NCBI GenBank assembly: GCA_041695325.1
Contig: JBGFRC010000019.1
Location: forward strand, 1-64,000
Source of the DNA: SURF-13 sp041695325
Lineage (GTDB): Bacteria > Pseudomonadota > Gammaproteobacteria > SURF-13
Length of the DNA stretch: 64,000 bases
Direction: 5' to 3'
Shown: positions 50,778-60,213 of the stretch, one piece after another
How positions within the stretch are numbered: position 1 is the first letter of the stretch
How the letters are laid out: each line of letters begins with the position of its first letter
Notes under the pieces: model-generated
Seen by the model: only the letters and a program-made list of their open reading frames with translations
The model's database searches: none
What the model was told of the DNA's origin: nothing
Position numbers and translations under genes: made by a program

Positions 50778-51986
50778 TTATTGCCCCACTACCTGGCAAT
50801 AACGCTCCAGATATTGTTTGGCGAGGGTATCGCTTTCACACGCCCACACTTCTCCTTCGCTCCCCTCGATATAGCCCAGCACCACCGACCCCTGCAGCGC
50901 CCCCGCCATCGTGACGGTGATGATCCCGCCTTCGCTCACCACGATGGACTGGATATTTTTGCCATAGCCGTCCGTTACGGGCAGGTTGAGCTCTTCATTG
51001 CTGTTGGGCAGGGCGTTATTATCCAGACGGTAGGTGTCAATGGTGGTCTTCACGTGGCCGATTTCGACGAAGACGTCCGCTACGTTGGCGCGTGTTTGAA
51101 ACTCTTGATACGCCGGAAAGGAAATCGCGGCGAGGATACCGATGACCACCAGTAAAATAATCATCCCGCCCGCCGCCCCTCGGCCCAGCCCCAGGCGCGG
51201 AATAAACAGCGCCAGCAGCCAGGCGAAAAAATTGCGCCCCGGCAGGCGCAGCGGCTGCTTGGCAATCAAGGCATCCAGCGTGGCCACGCGCTTGGTGAGC
51301 CAGGGATAGTCGCCGATCAGCTCATGAAAGGACATCCAAAAACCGCGTGTGTCCTGGGCGGCATAGTGCTGATGACTGAGCGTACGCCAGCGTTTGGCGC
51401 CCGCCGCCAGCGCCGCTATCCCCGCTTTTGCATCATTCGGATCGGTGACACAGGCAAGACCGTAGCGATCACAGGTGTATTCACGCGCCCTGGAGTAGCC
51501 CGCGCCGAGCAGCGGCAGCATGCTCGCCGGCCAGGTGAATACATGCCACTTGAGGTGGCCGCGATGTACGTGCCCCAGCTCATGGCCGATATAAAAGTTA
51601 AGGGCGCCCGGTTGCGCCTCCAGCGCGTCGGCGAGCTCGGAATAGAGGGCGATGAAATTACGCCCCAGGAAGCGCGTGGCGAAGGCGTTGAACGCTCCGT
51701 CGGAGCGCAGCAAATAGGCATCAGGAATTTTGTTGATGCCCAGCCTGGCGCAGCAGGCGGCAACGCGCTCATAGAGATCGGGAAACTGTTGCGCGGTGAT
51801 CTTGACCGCCGTTCCCTTCAGATAAGAAATAAAAGCCGACCGGAAAAACAGATAAAAGATAAAAGCCGCCGCCGCGTAGATCAGCGCGATGCCGGAGGTA
51901 ACGGCGATTACACCCATCCAAATCAACAGTGAGATGACAACCAGAGTCCAGAACAACGGTTTCTCGTGTTTATAGACCAGGTTCAT
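50778..51986 (-). CDS. M48 metallopeptidase fused to a type IV pilin-like domain
   Basis: 402 aa from the ATG at 51986 (GGGAGGG upstream). Two N-terminal TMs (PLFWTLVVISLLIWMGVIAV, IALIYAAAAFIFYLFF), M48 catalytic domain with HELGH at 135-139 and third ligand in REYTCDRYG (Glu169). At ~273 a pilin-type helix follows, GMIILLVVIGILAAISFPAY, then the alphaN continuation QEFQTRANVADVFVEIGHVK and a small beta domain with two cysteines (383, 397) near the end, as in pilin D-regions. The helix is preceded by GRGAAGG rather than a free leader. Probably membrane-bound; substrate unknown. Confidence 0.85.
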   Translation of the reverse strand: MNLVYKHEKPLFWTLVVISLLIWMGVIAVTSGIALIYAAAAFIFYLFFRSAFISYLKGTAVKITAQQFPDLYERVAACCARLGINKIPDAYLLRSDGAFNAFATRFLGRNFIALYSELADALEAQPGALNFYIGHELGHVHRGHLKWHVFTWPASMLPLLGAGYSRAREYTCDRYGLACVTDPNDAKAGIAALAAGAKRWRTLSHQHYAAQDTRGFWMSFHELIGDYPWLTKRVATLDALIAKQPLRLPGRNFFAWLLALFIPRLGLGRGAAGGMIILLVVIGILAAISFPAYQEFQTRANVADVFVEIGHVKTTIDTYRLDNNALPNSNEELNLPVTDGYGKNIQSIVVSEGGIITVTMAGALQGSVVLGYIEGSEGEVWACESDTLAKQYLERYCQVVGQ

Positions 51987-52069
51987 AAACGACCCTCCCT
52001 CGGTTATCAAACGCCGGCTGCAGCCGCTCATCATTCCGCCCCCCTGGAGCGGTGTCAAGCGCGGCGTTT

Positions 52070-53116
52070 TCAGCCCAGCCCCGCCCCAAGCGCGCCGCCT
52101 ATTAAATAAGAGACTGCGCCCGCGCCGGCGCCGATCAGCACCATGCGTGCGCCGCCCCGCAGTGCGCGGCGGCCGGTGAACAGGCTCAACACCGCGCCCA
52201 CCGTAAACAGGCTCAAGGCGGCAATCCCCGCGCTGAGCGGCACGGCGCCGGCCGTCTTCACGTTTAAAACAAACGGCGCAAGCGGAATCAACGCCCCCGC
52301 CGCGAAGGCGAGAAACGAAGACAGCGCCGCGCGTGAAGGCGAGCCGAGCTCGGACGGATTCAACCCCAGCTCCTCGCGCGCCAGGGTGTCCAGCGCGTGC
52401 TGCGGATGTTTCAGCAAGCCGCGCGCGAACTCACGCGCCCGCTCCATGTCCGCGCCGCGCGCCTGATAGATGAGCGCAAGCTCCTCGGCCTCCGCGTCGG
52501 GATATTCTTCCAGTTCCTCGCGCTCCAGCGCGATCTGGTATTCATACATTTCACGCTGCGAACGCATGGAGACATACTCACCCGCCGCCATGGACAAGGC
52601 GCCCGCCAGCAGGCCCGCAATGCCGGTCAGTAAAATAATCCCCGCATCCGCCGTCGCGCCCGCCACGCCCATGATGAGGCTGGTATTGGAGACCAGGCCG
52701 TCATTGACGCCGAACACGGCGGCGCGCAGCGTACCGCCGCTGTTCACACCTCGGTGCCGCTGACCGAAGTCTTGCACCGAGGCGGGCATGGGATGCCCCG
52801 CAGCGGCGCCGTAGCCGGCGCTGTAAACCGACAGGCCGCGTACCTTGGCCGCGGCGAGCACCGGGCGCAGCGCGCGCGGGCCGAACCAGCGCAGCAGCCG
52901 CGCCACCAGGCGCACGCGCAGGGAGGGATGGAATTCGTCGGCAACGGGGGTGGCGGCCTCACGCGCCTGCTGCGCCCAGATGCGCGCCTGCGCTTCGGCG
53001 GCCTCGGCCAGCTTTTGGAACAGCGCGCTCTTGACCGGATCACGCTCTGCCTGCGCCAGCACACGGTAAAGATACGCCGAGCGCATCTCCTCGGCCCAGC
53101 TTTCGATTTGCGACAT
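52070..53116 (-). CDS. VIT1/CCC1 family transporter with N-terminal ferritin-like domain
   Basis: 348 aa. Residues 1-60 are ferritin/rubrerythrin-like helices (EEMRSAYLYRVLAQAERD, FQKLAEAAEAQARIW). From ~120 a CCC1/VIT1 domain: RAAVFGVNDGLVSNTSLIMGVAGA, TM2 with LAGALSMAAGEYVSMRSQ, cytoplasmic Glu-rich metal loop (EREELEEYPDAEAEELA), then three TMs. Likely iron or manganese efflux, as in membrane-bound ferritins such as MbfA. Confidence 0.88.
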   Translation of the reverse strand: MSQIESWAEEMRSAYLYRVLAQAERDPVKSALFQKLAEAAEAQARIWAQQAREAATPVADEFHPSLRVRLVARLLRWFGPRALRPVLAAAKVRGLSVYSAGYGAAAGHPMPASVQDFGQRHRGVNSGGTLRAAVFGVNDGLVSNTSLIMGVAGATADAGIILLTGIAGLLAGALSMAAGEYVSMRSQREMYEYQIALEREELEEYPDAEAEELALIYQARGADMERAREFARGLLKHPQHALDTLAREELGLNPSELGSPSRAALSSFLAFAAGALIPLAPFVLNVKTAGAVPLSAGIAALSLFTVGAVLSLFTGRRALRGGARMVLIGAGAGAVSYLIGGALGAGLG

Positions 53117-53188
53117 ATCCCCGCCCCGCCATTGCCGCGCCCGCCTTAACTAGGCTAACATGCCAAGCCTCACCGGACAATTTGTCTT

Positions 53189-53425
53189 ATGCCCAAGAAA
53201 CCACCGCTGGATTTTGAACAAGCCTTGAAGGAGCTGGAGGCGCTGGTCGAGCGCATGGAGCAGGGCGAGATCAGCCTGGAGGACTCGCTCAAACACTTCG
53301 AGCGCGGCATCGAGCTCACGCGCGCCTGCCAGAGGGCCCTGCGCGAGGCGGAGCAGAAGGTGCACATCCTCATGGAAAAGGACGGTGCGTCGCGCATCGA
53401 GCCTTTTGAACCGGAGGAAGAGTAG
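53189..53425 (+). CDS. xseB: Exodeoxyribonuclease VII small subunit
   Basis: 78 aa; FEQALKELEALVERMEQGEISLEDSLKHFERG is the family signature helix (shown across residues ~9-40). Start of xseB-ispA-dxs. Confidence 0.95.
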   Translation: MPKKPPLDFEQALKELEALVERMEQGEISLEDSLKHFERGIELTRACQRALREAEQKVHILMEKDGASRIEPFEPEEE

Positions 53426-53460
53426 GCGCCCCTTTCCTCCCGCGTCGCGATCAATTATTC

Positions 53461-54351
53461 ATGTCACTTGAAGCGCTGCTCAACGAGTATCAGGCGCGCG
53501 TTGAGCGCGCGCTGAACGATTGTCTGCCGCCAGCCGACTCCGCTCCCGCGGAGCTGCATCGCGCGATGCGCTATGCGGTGCTCGACGGCGGCAAGCGCAT
53601 CCGCCCCGCCCTGGTGTACGCCGTCGGAAGCGCGATGGGCGCCGAGGCGGCCGCGCTCGATGCGCCCGCCTGCGCGGTGGAGCTGATACACGCCTATTCG
53701 CTGGTGCACGATGATCTGCCCGCGATGGACAACGATGACCTGCGCCGCGGCAAACCGACCTGCCACAAGGCGTTCGGCGAGGCGACCGCCATCCTCGCCG
53801 GCGACGCGCTGATCGCGCTTGCGTTTCAATTGCTTGCCCACGGTGCGCCGCCCTCGGTCACCGACTCCATGCGCGTGAAGATGATTGAAACATTGGCGCA
53901 GGCCAGCGGCTCGCATGGCATGGCGGGCGGACAGGCGCTGGACCTCGCGGCAGTCGGTAAAAATCCAAGCCTGGCCGAACTGGAGTTGATGCACGTACAG
54001 AAAACCGGCACGCTGATCCGCGCCAGCGTGTTGCTCGGCGCCTATTGCAGCCGAGACGCGGATCAGGCCTTATTGAGCAAGCTTGACCGCTACGCCAAAC
54101 GCATCGGGCTTGCGTTTCAGATTCAAGACGACATCCTGGATGAAACCGGTGACACGCAAACCCTGGGCAAACTCCGCGGCGCGGATCGCGCGCGCAACAA
54201 GCCCACCTATCCCGCGCTGCTCGGCCTCAGCCAGGCCAGGCAAATCGCCTGTGACCTGCGTGACGCAGCCCTGGACAGCCTGACGGGCCTGGACGGCCGC
54301 GCCGACGCGTTGCGCCGGCTCGCGCACTATATCGTGGCCAGGACAAGCTAG
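53461..54351 (+). CDS. ispA: Farnesyl diphosphate synthase
   Basis: Condenses DMAPP/GPP with IPP to FPP for quinone and undecaprenyl synthesis. 296 aa; first Asp-rich motif DDLPAMDNDD (from 84), second FQIQDDILD, and GGKRIRP. Located between xseB and dxs as usual. The stop TAG is the CTAG direct repeat of the element starting at 54348. Confidence 0.96.
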   Translation: MSLEALLNEYQARVERALNDCLPPADSAPAELHRAMRYAVLDGGKRIRPALVYAVGSAMGAEAAALDAPACAVELIHAYSLVHDDLPAMDNDDLRRGKPTCHKAFGEATAILAGDALIALAFQLLAHGAPPSVTDSMRVKMIETLAQASGSHGMAGGQALDLAAVGKNPSLAELELMHVQKTGTLIRASVLLGAYCSRDADQALLSKLDRYAKRIGLAFQIQDDILDETGDTQTLGKLRGADRARNKPTYPALLGLSQARQIACDLRDAALDSLTGLDGRADALRRLAHYIVARTS

Positions 54352-54588
54352 CAGGCTGTTGAGAAACAGCCTGCGTGCGGTGCAGGGGCGAGCAGCACTG
54401 CTGCGAGCGGGCAAGCCAAGGATGGCTTGCCCTGGTCTTGCAAGCGAAGCAGGATGCGAGAGCGCCGCAGGCACCGCCATTTTTCAAGCACGCTTCATGT
54501 GCTTGAAAAATGAAGCAAAGCGAAAATGATACTGTTCGCTTTGCGAGTTGAAAAAGCCCATGGAAGGGCTTTTTCAACAACCTGCTAG
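54348..54588. repeat. MITE-like element (type 1) between ispA and dxs
   Basis: CTAG at 54348-54351 and 54585-54588, 233 bp between. Ends and core match 43168-43344 almost base for base, with about 65 extra bases (CAAGCCAAGGATGGCTTGCC palindrome) near the left. Fills most of the 310-bp ispA-dxs gap and carries a GTTGAAAAAGCCC hairpin that could terminate ispA transcription and separate dxs. Confidence 0.88.
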
Positions 54589-54661
54589 GGTACCCCGGCA
54601 TTCGGCAATGTGTTAAAGTGACACTTCGCAGTCAGCCGTATCACTCGGTCAGCGCCACCTC

Positions 54662-56539
54662 ATGTACTCTCTGCTAGACACCGTACACACGCCGGATGAC
54701 TTACGCCGGCTGGACGAAACCCGGCTCGCCCCGCTTGCCGCCGAGCTGCGCGCGTTTCTGCTTGAATCCGTCGGACGCACCGGCGGGCATCTGGCCGCGG
54801 GGCTGGGGACGGTGGAGCTGACCATTGCGCTGCATTATGTGTTCGACACCCCGCACGACCGCCTGGTGTGGGACACCGGCCATCAGGCCTACCCGCACAA
54901 AATCCTCACCGGCCGTCGCGAGGCCATGCGCACCCTGCGTAAAAAAAACGGCCTGTCCGGTTTTCCCAAACGCGATGAAAGCCCGTACGACGCCTTCGGC
55001 GTGGGCCACGCGGGCACGGCGGTATCCGCCGCCCTGGGCATGGTGCTGGCGCACTCTTTAGAGGGCGGGCAGAAGGACGCGCACAAGGTGATCGCGGTGC
55101 TGGGCGACGGCGCGCTCACCGCAGGTTTGTCATTCGAGGCGCTGAATCACGCGGGTGATCTCGCCGCGAATCTGCTGGTGATCCTGAACGACAACGACAT
55201 GTCCATCTCACCCAACGTGGGCGGCGTGTCCAATTATCTCGCGCGCGTGCTCTCGGGCAAGATTTACTCCACCGTGCGCGAGCGCGGCAAGCGTATTCTT
55301 GCCGCGATGCCGCCGGTGCAGGACTGGGCGCGCCGCGCCGAGGAACACGTGAAGGGCATGGTGATGCCGGGCACGCTGTTCGAGGAAATCGGCTTTAACT
55401 ATATCGGACCGATAGACGGCCATGACCTGTCCACGCTGCTCACCACGCTGCGTAACATGCGCGCGCTCAAAGGTCCGCAGTTTTTGCACGTGGTGACGCA
55501 AAAGGGCAAGGGCTACCAGCCCGCCGAGAGCGATCCGTGCGCCTATCACGGCGTGGCCGCGTTTGACATCGAAAGCGGCGAACCGCTGGCAAGGCCTGGC
55601 GCCAAGCCCACCTACACGCAGGTGTTCAGTGACTGGCTGTGCGACATGGCGGAGCGTGAGCCGCGCCTCGTCGCCATCACGCCCGCGATGCGCGAGGGAT
55701 CGGGGCTGGTCGAATTTTCCGGAAAATATCCCACACGCTATTTCGACGTCGGCATCGCCGAGCAGCACGCGGTGACGCTGGCCGCGGGCCTCGCGTGCGA
55801 GGGCTTAAAGCCCGTGGTGGCGATCTATTCCAGTTTTCTACAGCGCGCCTACGATCAGGTGATACACGACGTGGCGCTGCAAAACCTGCCGGTGCTGTTC
55901 GCCGTAGACCGCGCCGGCCTGGTTGGCCCCGACGGCCCCACGCACGCGGGCGCGTTTGATTTGAGCTTTCTGCGCTGCGTGCCGAACCTGGTCCTCATGA
56001 CGCCGGCTGATGAAAACGAATGCCGCGCCATGCTCACCACCGGCTTTATGCACAACGGCCCCTCGGCGGTGCGCTATCCGCGCGGCGCCGGCCCAGGCGC
56101 CGCCATCAAGCCCGCATTGACCGCACTCCCCATCGGCAAGGCACAAGTGCGGCGCAAGGGGAAGAAAATCGCGCTGCTCGCCTTCGGCGCCACGTTACAA
56201 CCCGCGCTCGCGGCGGCGGACGAAATCAACGCCACGGTCATCAACATGCGCTTCGTCAAACCACTGGATGTAAATCTCGTGCTACAGACCGCGGCCACGC
56301 ACGAGCTGCTGGTCACGCTGGAAGACAATGTAGTCATGGGCGGCGCGGGCGGGGCCATCGCCGAATGCCTGGCACAGGCGGACGTGCAGGTCGCGTTGAT
56401 CAACCTCGGCTTGCCCGACCACTTCATCGAACAGGGTACACGCGAAGAATTGCTCAGTGACTGCGGCCTGGATGCCGCGGGCATCCTGCGCGCGGTGCGC
56501 CTGCACTTTGAACAGCAGCGTGCGGTTCAACTAAAATAG
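54662..56539 (+). CDS. dxs: 1-deoxy-D-xylulose-5-phosphate synthase
   Basis: Thiamin-diphosphate enzyme: pyruvate plus glyceraldehyde 3-phosphate to DXP, for the MEP pathway, thiazole (thiG) and PLP. 625 aa; GGHLAAGLG (His43), TPP motif GDGALTAG (148-) with NDNDMSISPNVGG, and DVGIAEQHAVTLAAGLA with the catalytic Glu. The ispA link is interrupted by the element 54348-54588. Confidence 0.97.
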   Translation: MYSLLDTVHTPDDLRRLDETRLAPLAAELRAFLLESVGRTGGHLAAGLGTVELTIALHYVFDTPHDRLVWDTGHQAYPHKILTGRREAMRTLRKKNGLSGFPKRDESPYDAFGVGHAGTAVSAALGMVLAHSLEGGQKDAHKVIAVLGDGALTAGLSFEALNHAGDLAANLLVILNDNDMSISPNVGGVSNYLARVLSGKIYSTVRERGKRILAAMPPVQDWARRAEEHVKGMVMPGTLFEEIGFNYIGPIDGHDLSTLLTTLRNMRALKGPQFLHVVTQKGKGYQPAESDPCAYHGVAAFDIESGEPLARPGAKPTYTQVFSDWLCDMAEREPRLVAITPAMREGSGLVEFSGKYPTRYFDVGIAEQHAVTLAAGLACEGLKPVVAIYSSFLQRAYDQVIHDVALQNLPVLFAVDRAGLVGPDGPTHAGAFDLSFLRCVPNLVLMTPADENECRAMLTTGFMHNGPSAVRYPRGAGPGAAIKPALTALPIGKAQVRRKGKKIALLAFGATLQPALAAADEINATVINMRFVKPLDVNLVLQTAATHELLVTLEDNVVMGGAGGAIAECLAQADVQVALINLGLPDHFIEQGTREELLSDCGLDAAGILRAVRLHFEQQRAVQLK

Positions 56540-56543
56540 CACA

Positions 56544-56927
56544 ATGTCAGCGCGCTACACGTTAAAAATCATCGAGGACTTCGCCTCGGCGCACACCCTG
56601 CGCGATTATCCCGGCGACTGTAACCGCATGCACGGCCACAACTGGAAAATCGAAGTCGAGGTGGTGGCGGAAAAACTGGATTCCGTCGGCATGGGCGTGG
56701 ATTTCAAGGTCATCAAAACCGCCGCGCGCGTGCTCGCCAAACAGCTTGATCATCGCTACTTAAACGACATCGAGCCGTTTGACAGGGTGAATCCCACCGC
56801 GGAAAACCTCGCCGCGTTTTTTTACCGGGGCCTGTCCCAGGCGCTTAACAACGAACGGCTGCGCGTGAGCAGCGTGACGATGTGGGAAACCGAGCGCGCC
56901 AGCGCGCGCTATAGTGAGTACCCATAA
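56544..56927 (+). CDS. queD: 6-carboxy-5,6,7,8-tetrahydropterin synthase
   Basis: Second step of queuosine precursor synthesis. 127 aa; FASAHTLRDYPGDCNRMHGHN gives zinc ligands His17, His30, His32 and catalytic Cys26; HRYLND and WETERASARY are conserved. Starts 4 nt after dxs. Confidence 0.93.
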   Translation: MSARYTLKIIEDFASAHTLRDYPGDCNRMHGHNWKIEVEVVAEKLDSVGMGVDFKVIKTAARVLAKQLDHRYLNDIEPFDRVNPTAENLAAFFYRGLSQALNNERLRVSSVTMWETERASARYSEYP

Positions 56928-56935
56928 GGGCATCT

Positions 56936-57577
56936 CTAAAAATGCGCCTGCTTCAGCACCAGCGTCTGGCCGGTGTTCTGCATGTCCAGGCGGCCCAGAA
57001 ACGACATGCCGAGCAGCGCCTCGGTGGGGAAGCCGCCTTCCACCACCAGACCTTCCACGGCGCGCAGCTCGATGTCGCCGACCTTCACCTTGTCCAGCCT
57101 CACCTGATAGCCCTGTGCGTTGCCGGAGGCGGTGAACACCGTCATGGGCCGGCCGTTGACGCGGTACTCTATCCCCAGGCGCTTGGCCTCCCCCACGTTC
57201 ATGGCGACGTGGGTGGCGCCGGTATCCACTAGAAAGCGCACCGCAAAATTGTTGATATTGCCGTTTACCCTGTACATGCCCCGCGGGTCGCGCGCAATCT
57301 GCACGCTGTTCTCCTTGCGTTTGGCGTAATTCGTGCCCACCTGATTACTAAGGCGGTACAGGGCGGGCTTGCCGTTCACCTCCAGCACCGCCTCTTTGCT
57401 GCTGGCGGAGATCAGGCGCACCCCTTCCGGGCTGGTTTGCCCGACGCTGAGCGCCTGCTGTCTGCCGTCTATCAACAGCACCACGCGATCCTTGAACAAC
57501 GCCACCACGCTCACGTTTTTCACCGCCCAGGCGGGCAGGCTTAAAAATAAACCGCATGCAATCAGCAGCCATCTCAT
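56936..57577 (-). CDS. Retropepsin-like aspartic protease, secreted
   Basis: 213 aa with signal peptide (RWLLIACGLFLSLPAWA). Single aspartic-protease half (TIGR02281 type): FLVDTGATHVAM catalytic motif and ALLGMSFLGRLD flap-side motif, so it must act as a dimer. An N-terminal beta domain (VVLLIDGRQQALSVG) precedes. Substrate unknown. Confidence 0.9.
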   Translation of the reverse strand: MRWLLIACGLFLSLPAWAVKNVSVVALFKDRVVLLIDGRQQALSVGQTSPEGVRLISASSKEAVLEVNGKPALYRLSNQVGTNYAKRKENSVQIARDPRGMYRVNGNINNFAVRFLVDTGATHVAMNVGEAKRLGIEYRVNGRPMTVFTASGNAQGYQVRLDKVKVGDIELRAVEGLVVEGGFPTEALLGMSFLGRLDMQNTGQTLVLKQAHF

Positions 57578-57615
57578 ATTACAACACCATTTGCTTATAT
57601 AATCTGGTTTCTCCC

Positions 57616-58368
57616 ATGAAGCCTGTCGCCCTTTTCCGTCATGCCCCGCACGAGGGGCCGGGATACTTCGCCGAATTCCTGGATCAGCGGCGTATTCCCT
57701 ATGAAATGATCTGCATAGATCGGGGCGATCCGGTCCCGGACCGGCTCGACGCCGCCTCCGCCCTGGTGTTCATGGGCGGTCCGATGAGCGTTAATGATAC
57801 GCTGCCCTGGATCGAGAAGGAACTGGCGCTCATCCGCCTGGCCGCTGCAAACGCCATGCCGGTGCTGGGGCATTGCCTGGGCGGTCAGCTCATCAGCAAG
57901 GCCCTGGGGGGGCGGGTGACGAAAAACCCGGTCAAGGAAATCGGCTGGGGCCCGGTGCGGCGCGTTGAAAACGCGGCGGCGCGCGACTGGCTGGGCGATC
58001 TGCCCGAAGAATTCGAGGTGTTCCACTGGCACGGCGAGACGTTTTCCCTGCCGCCGGGGGCCACGCTGATTTTGTCGAGCGCGTATTGTCCCCATCAAGC
58101 CTTCGTGCTCGGCAACATGCTGGCGTTGCAGTGTCACGTCGAGATGACCGCCGCCATGGTGCAGAGCTGGTGTGAGGAGGAACCTGATACGGTGCCTCAC
58201 CCCACACCCGGCGTACAGGGCGCGAGCGAGATGCTGCATGACGTGCACGCCAGGACGGAAGCCTTGCAGGGCATCGCGCGCGTTTTGTATTCTCGCTGGC
58301 TGACGCCGCTGCTTGCGCCCCGTGCTGACGCAAAGTATTATGCTGGACAGAAATGGGAAAAAGGGTAA
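57616..58368 (+). CDS. Class I glutamine amidotransferase-like protein
   Basis: 250 aa from the ATG at 57616. Nucleophile Cys87 in GHCLGGQLI, FMGGPMSVND oxyanion part, and His in LALQCHVEMT; the acid follows (Glu in VEM). Stand-alone GATase domain of the GuaA-N type, common next to no synthetase; partner not seen here. Confidence 0.88.
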   Translation: MKPVALFRHAPHEGPGYFAEFLDQRRIPYEMICIDRGDPVPDRLDAASALVFMGGPMSVNDTLPWIEKELALIRLAAANAMPVLGHCLGGQLISKALGGRVTKNPVKEIGWGPVRRVENAAARDWLGDLPEEFEVFHWHGETFSLPPGATLILSSAYCPHQAFVLGNMLALQCHVEMTAAMVQSWCEEEPDTVPHPTPGVQGASEMLHDVHARTEALQGIARVLYSRWLTPLLAPRADAKYYAGQKWEKG

Positions 58369-58458
58369 ACTCAGGCTATGCCTCATCAGCGGCCTCGTCT
58401 CGGCGGGCGTTGATGAACGCAATGATCGGGAAAAATCACACATAACGAGGTTGCAAGC

Positions 58459-58659
58459 ATGATCGGCACGGTAAAGTGGTTCAACGAAAGCAAAGGTTTT
58501 GGTTTTATTACACCCAGCGACGGCAGCCCCGACGTATTTGTACATTACTCGGCCATCGCGGCGAGCGGCTTCAAGACCCTCAGCGAGGGGCAGAAGGTGG
58601 AATTTGAAACCACCAAGGGACCTAAGGGACTGCAAGCGGCGAACGTCAGACCCGCCTGA
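58459..58659 (+). CDS. Cold shock protein (CspA family)
   Basis: 66-aa OB-fold; RNP1 KGFGFI and RNP2 VFVHYS, start MIGTVKWFNESKGFG. A GC-rich imperfect hairpin follows the stop. Which Csp paralogue cannot be told. Confidence 0.95.
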   Translation: MIGTVKWFNESKGFGFITPSDGSPDVFVHYSAIAASGFKTLSEGQKVEFETTKGPKGLQAANVRPA

Positions 58660-58723
58660 CGCCCCCGCAGGCGGCGGGTCGCCTGTTTACTCTCCGGGGC
58701 GTGGTTGTTCCGGGGGAACGACC

Positions 58724-58852
58724 ATGACAGTACACAAACACCTTTATTGGCTGTTGACCCTCATGCTGTGCGCCGCATTGAGCGGCTGCGGGCAGAAAGG
58801 TGACCTGTATCTGCCGGACGATCGCGCGGGCGAACAAAAGCAGCGGTATTAA
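58724..58852 (+). CDS. lptM: LPS translocon maturation lipoprotein LptM
   Basis: 42 aa: lipoprotein signal LLTLMLCAALSGC (lipobox LSGC) followed by GQKGDLYLP, the conserved LptM (YifL) motif. LptM helps LptD disulfide maturation. Located upstream of lysA, as in other gammaproteobacteria. Confidence 0.88.
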   Translation: MTVHKHLYWLLTLMLCAALSGCGQKGDLYLPDDRAGEQKQRY

Positions 58853-58896
58853 AATTCCCCGCGCTTGGGGAGGCGCGGACCGCGTCTTACTCCATC

Positions 58897-60147
58897 ATGA
58901 CCCGTTTTACCTACCGCAACGACCAGTTGTACGCCGAGGACGTGGCGCTGCAAGACATCGCGCGCACGCACGGCACGCCCTGCTACGTCTATACACGCGC
59001 CGGGCTGGAGGCCAACTGGCGCGCCTTCGATCAAGCCTTTGCCGGGCGCGATCATCTGGTCTGTTTCGCGGTCAAGGCCAGCTCAAATCTGGCGCTGCTG
59101 AATCTGCTGGCGCGCCTCGGCTCCGGATTTGACGTGGTGTCGGGGGGGGAGCTTACGCGCGTGCTCGCCGCGGGAGGCGACGCGCGCAAGGTGGTGTTTT
59201 CCGGCGTAGGCAAGCGCGCAGACGAAATGCAGCGCGCGCTGGAGGCCGGCATTTTGTGCTTCAACGTCGAGTCGGAGGCCGAGTTGCAGCGCCTGAACCG
59301 CGTCGCGGGCGAGATGCGGCGCCGCGCGCCCGTGGCATTGCGCGTCAATCCCGACGTGGACGCGCGCACCCATCCGTATATTTCCACCGGCCTGTCCGGC
59401 AGCAAGTTCGGCATCCCTATCGGCGACGCGCCGCGGCTGTATGCCGAGGCGAAGGGCATGGCGCACATCGAGATCGTCGGAGTAGCTTGCCATATCGGTT
59501 CGCAGATTACCGAAGTCGAACCGTTTGTGGACGCGCTAAGCCGCGTGCTCGATCTGGTGTATGAATTGGGCAAGCAAGGCGTTGTTCTGCGCCACGTTGA
59601 CGCCGGCGGCGGGCTGGGCATAGCCTACCGTGACGAACGGCCGCCCGCGCCCGCCCGTTACGCGCAGGCGCTGCTGGAGTTGATGCAGCGGCGCGGGCAA
59701 AGGTTCGAGTTGCTGATCGAGCCGGGGCGCGCCATTGCGGGCGACGCGGGCGTGTTGTTGACCAAAGTGGAATATTTAAAGCAAACCGGCGCCAGGCATT
59801 TCGTCGTAGTGGACGCGGCCATGAATGACCTGCTGCGCCCGGCGCTGTACGACGCCTATCATGCGATACAGCCGGTGCGCCGGCAAAGCGGCGCGCCGCA
59901 AGTCTATGAAGTCGTCGGCCCGGTGTGCGAAACCAGTGATTTTCTCGGCCACGAGCGCGCCTTGGTTCTTGTGGAAGGCGATTTGCTCGCCGTCATGAAC
60001 GCGGGGGCCTACGGCATGAGCATGAGCTCCAATTACAACACCCGCGTCCGCCCCGCGGAGGTGATGGTGGACGGCGCAAAGATGCACCTGGTGCGCGAGC
60101 GCGAGCGCGTCACCGACCTGTTCGCCGCCGAGCGCTTGCTGTCTTAA
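58897..60147 (+). CDS. lysA: Diaminopimelate decarboxylase
   Basis: Last step of lysine synthesis. 416 aa; PLP-lysine in CFAVKASSNLALL, LGSGFDVVSGGE, HIGSQI, EPGRAIAGDAG and second-subunit Cys in GPVCETSDFL. Begins 44 nt after lptM. Confidence 0.97.
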   Translation: MTRFTYRNDQLYAEDVALQDIARTHGTPCYVYTRAGLEANWRAFDQAFAGRDHLVCFAVKASSNLALLNLLARLGSGFDVVSGGELTRVLAAGGDARKVVFSGVGKRADEMQRALEAGILCFNVESEAELQRLNRVAGEMRRRAPVALRVNPDVDARTHPYISTGLSGSKFGIPIGDAPRLYAEAKGMAHIEIVGVACHIGSQITEVEPFVDALSRVLDLVYELGKQGVVLRHVDAGGGLGIAYRDERPPAPARYAQALLELMQRRGQRFELLIEPGRAIAGDAGVLLTKVEYLKQTGARHFVVVDAAMNDLLRPALYDAYHAIQPVRRQSGAPQVYEVVGPVCETSDFLGHERALVLVEGDLLAVMNAGAYGMSMSSNYNTRVRPAEVMVDGAKMHLVRERERVTDLFAAERLLS

Positions 60148-60213
60148 GCCTCCCCTGCCACAGGATATGCCCTTATAATAAGGCAAGGGCGCCCTCCTTC
60201 AGGAAACCTGTCA

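Noticed and set aside
43168..54588. CRISPR-like reading of the repeated sequences
   Set aside because: Copies are single, kilobases apart, inverted-repeat bounded and unequal in length; there are no regularly spaced units and no cas genes.
60148..60213. Sigma-32 promoter for hslVU
   Set aside because: TATAAT is present at 60174-60179, but neither CTTGAA nor CCCCAT-like boxes at suitable spacing were found, so no heat-shock promoter is claimed.
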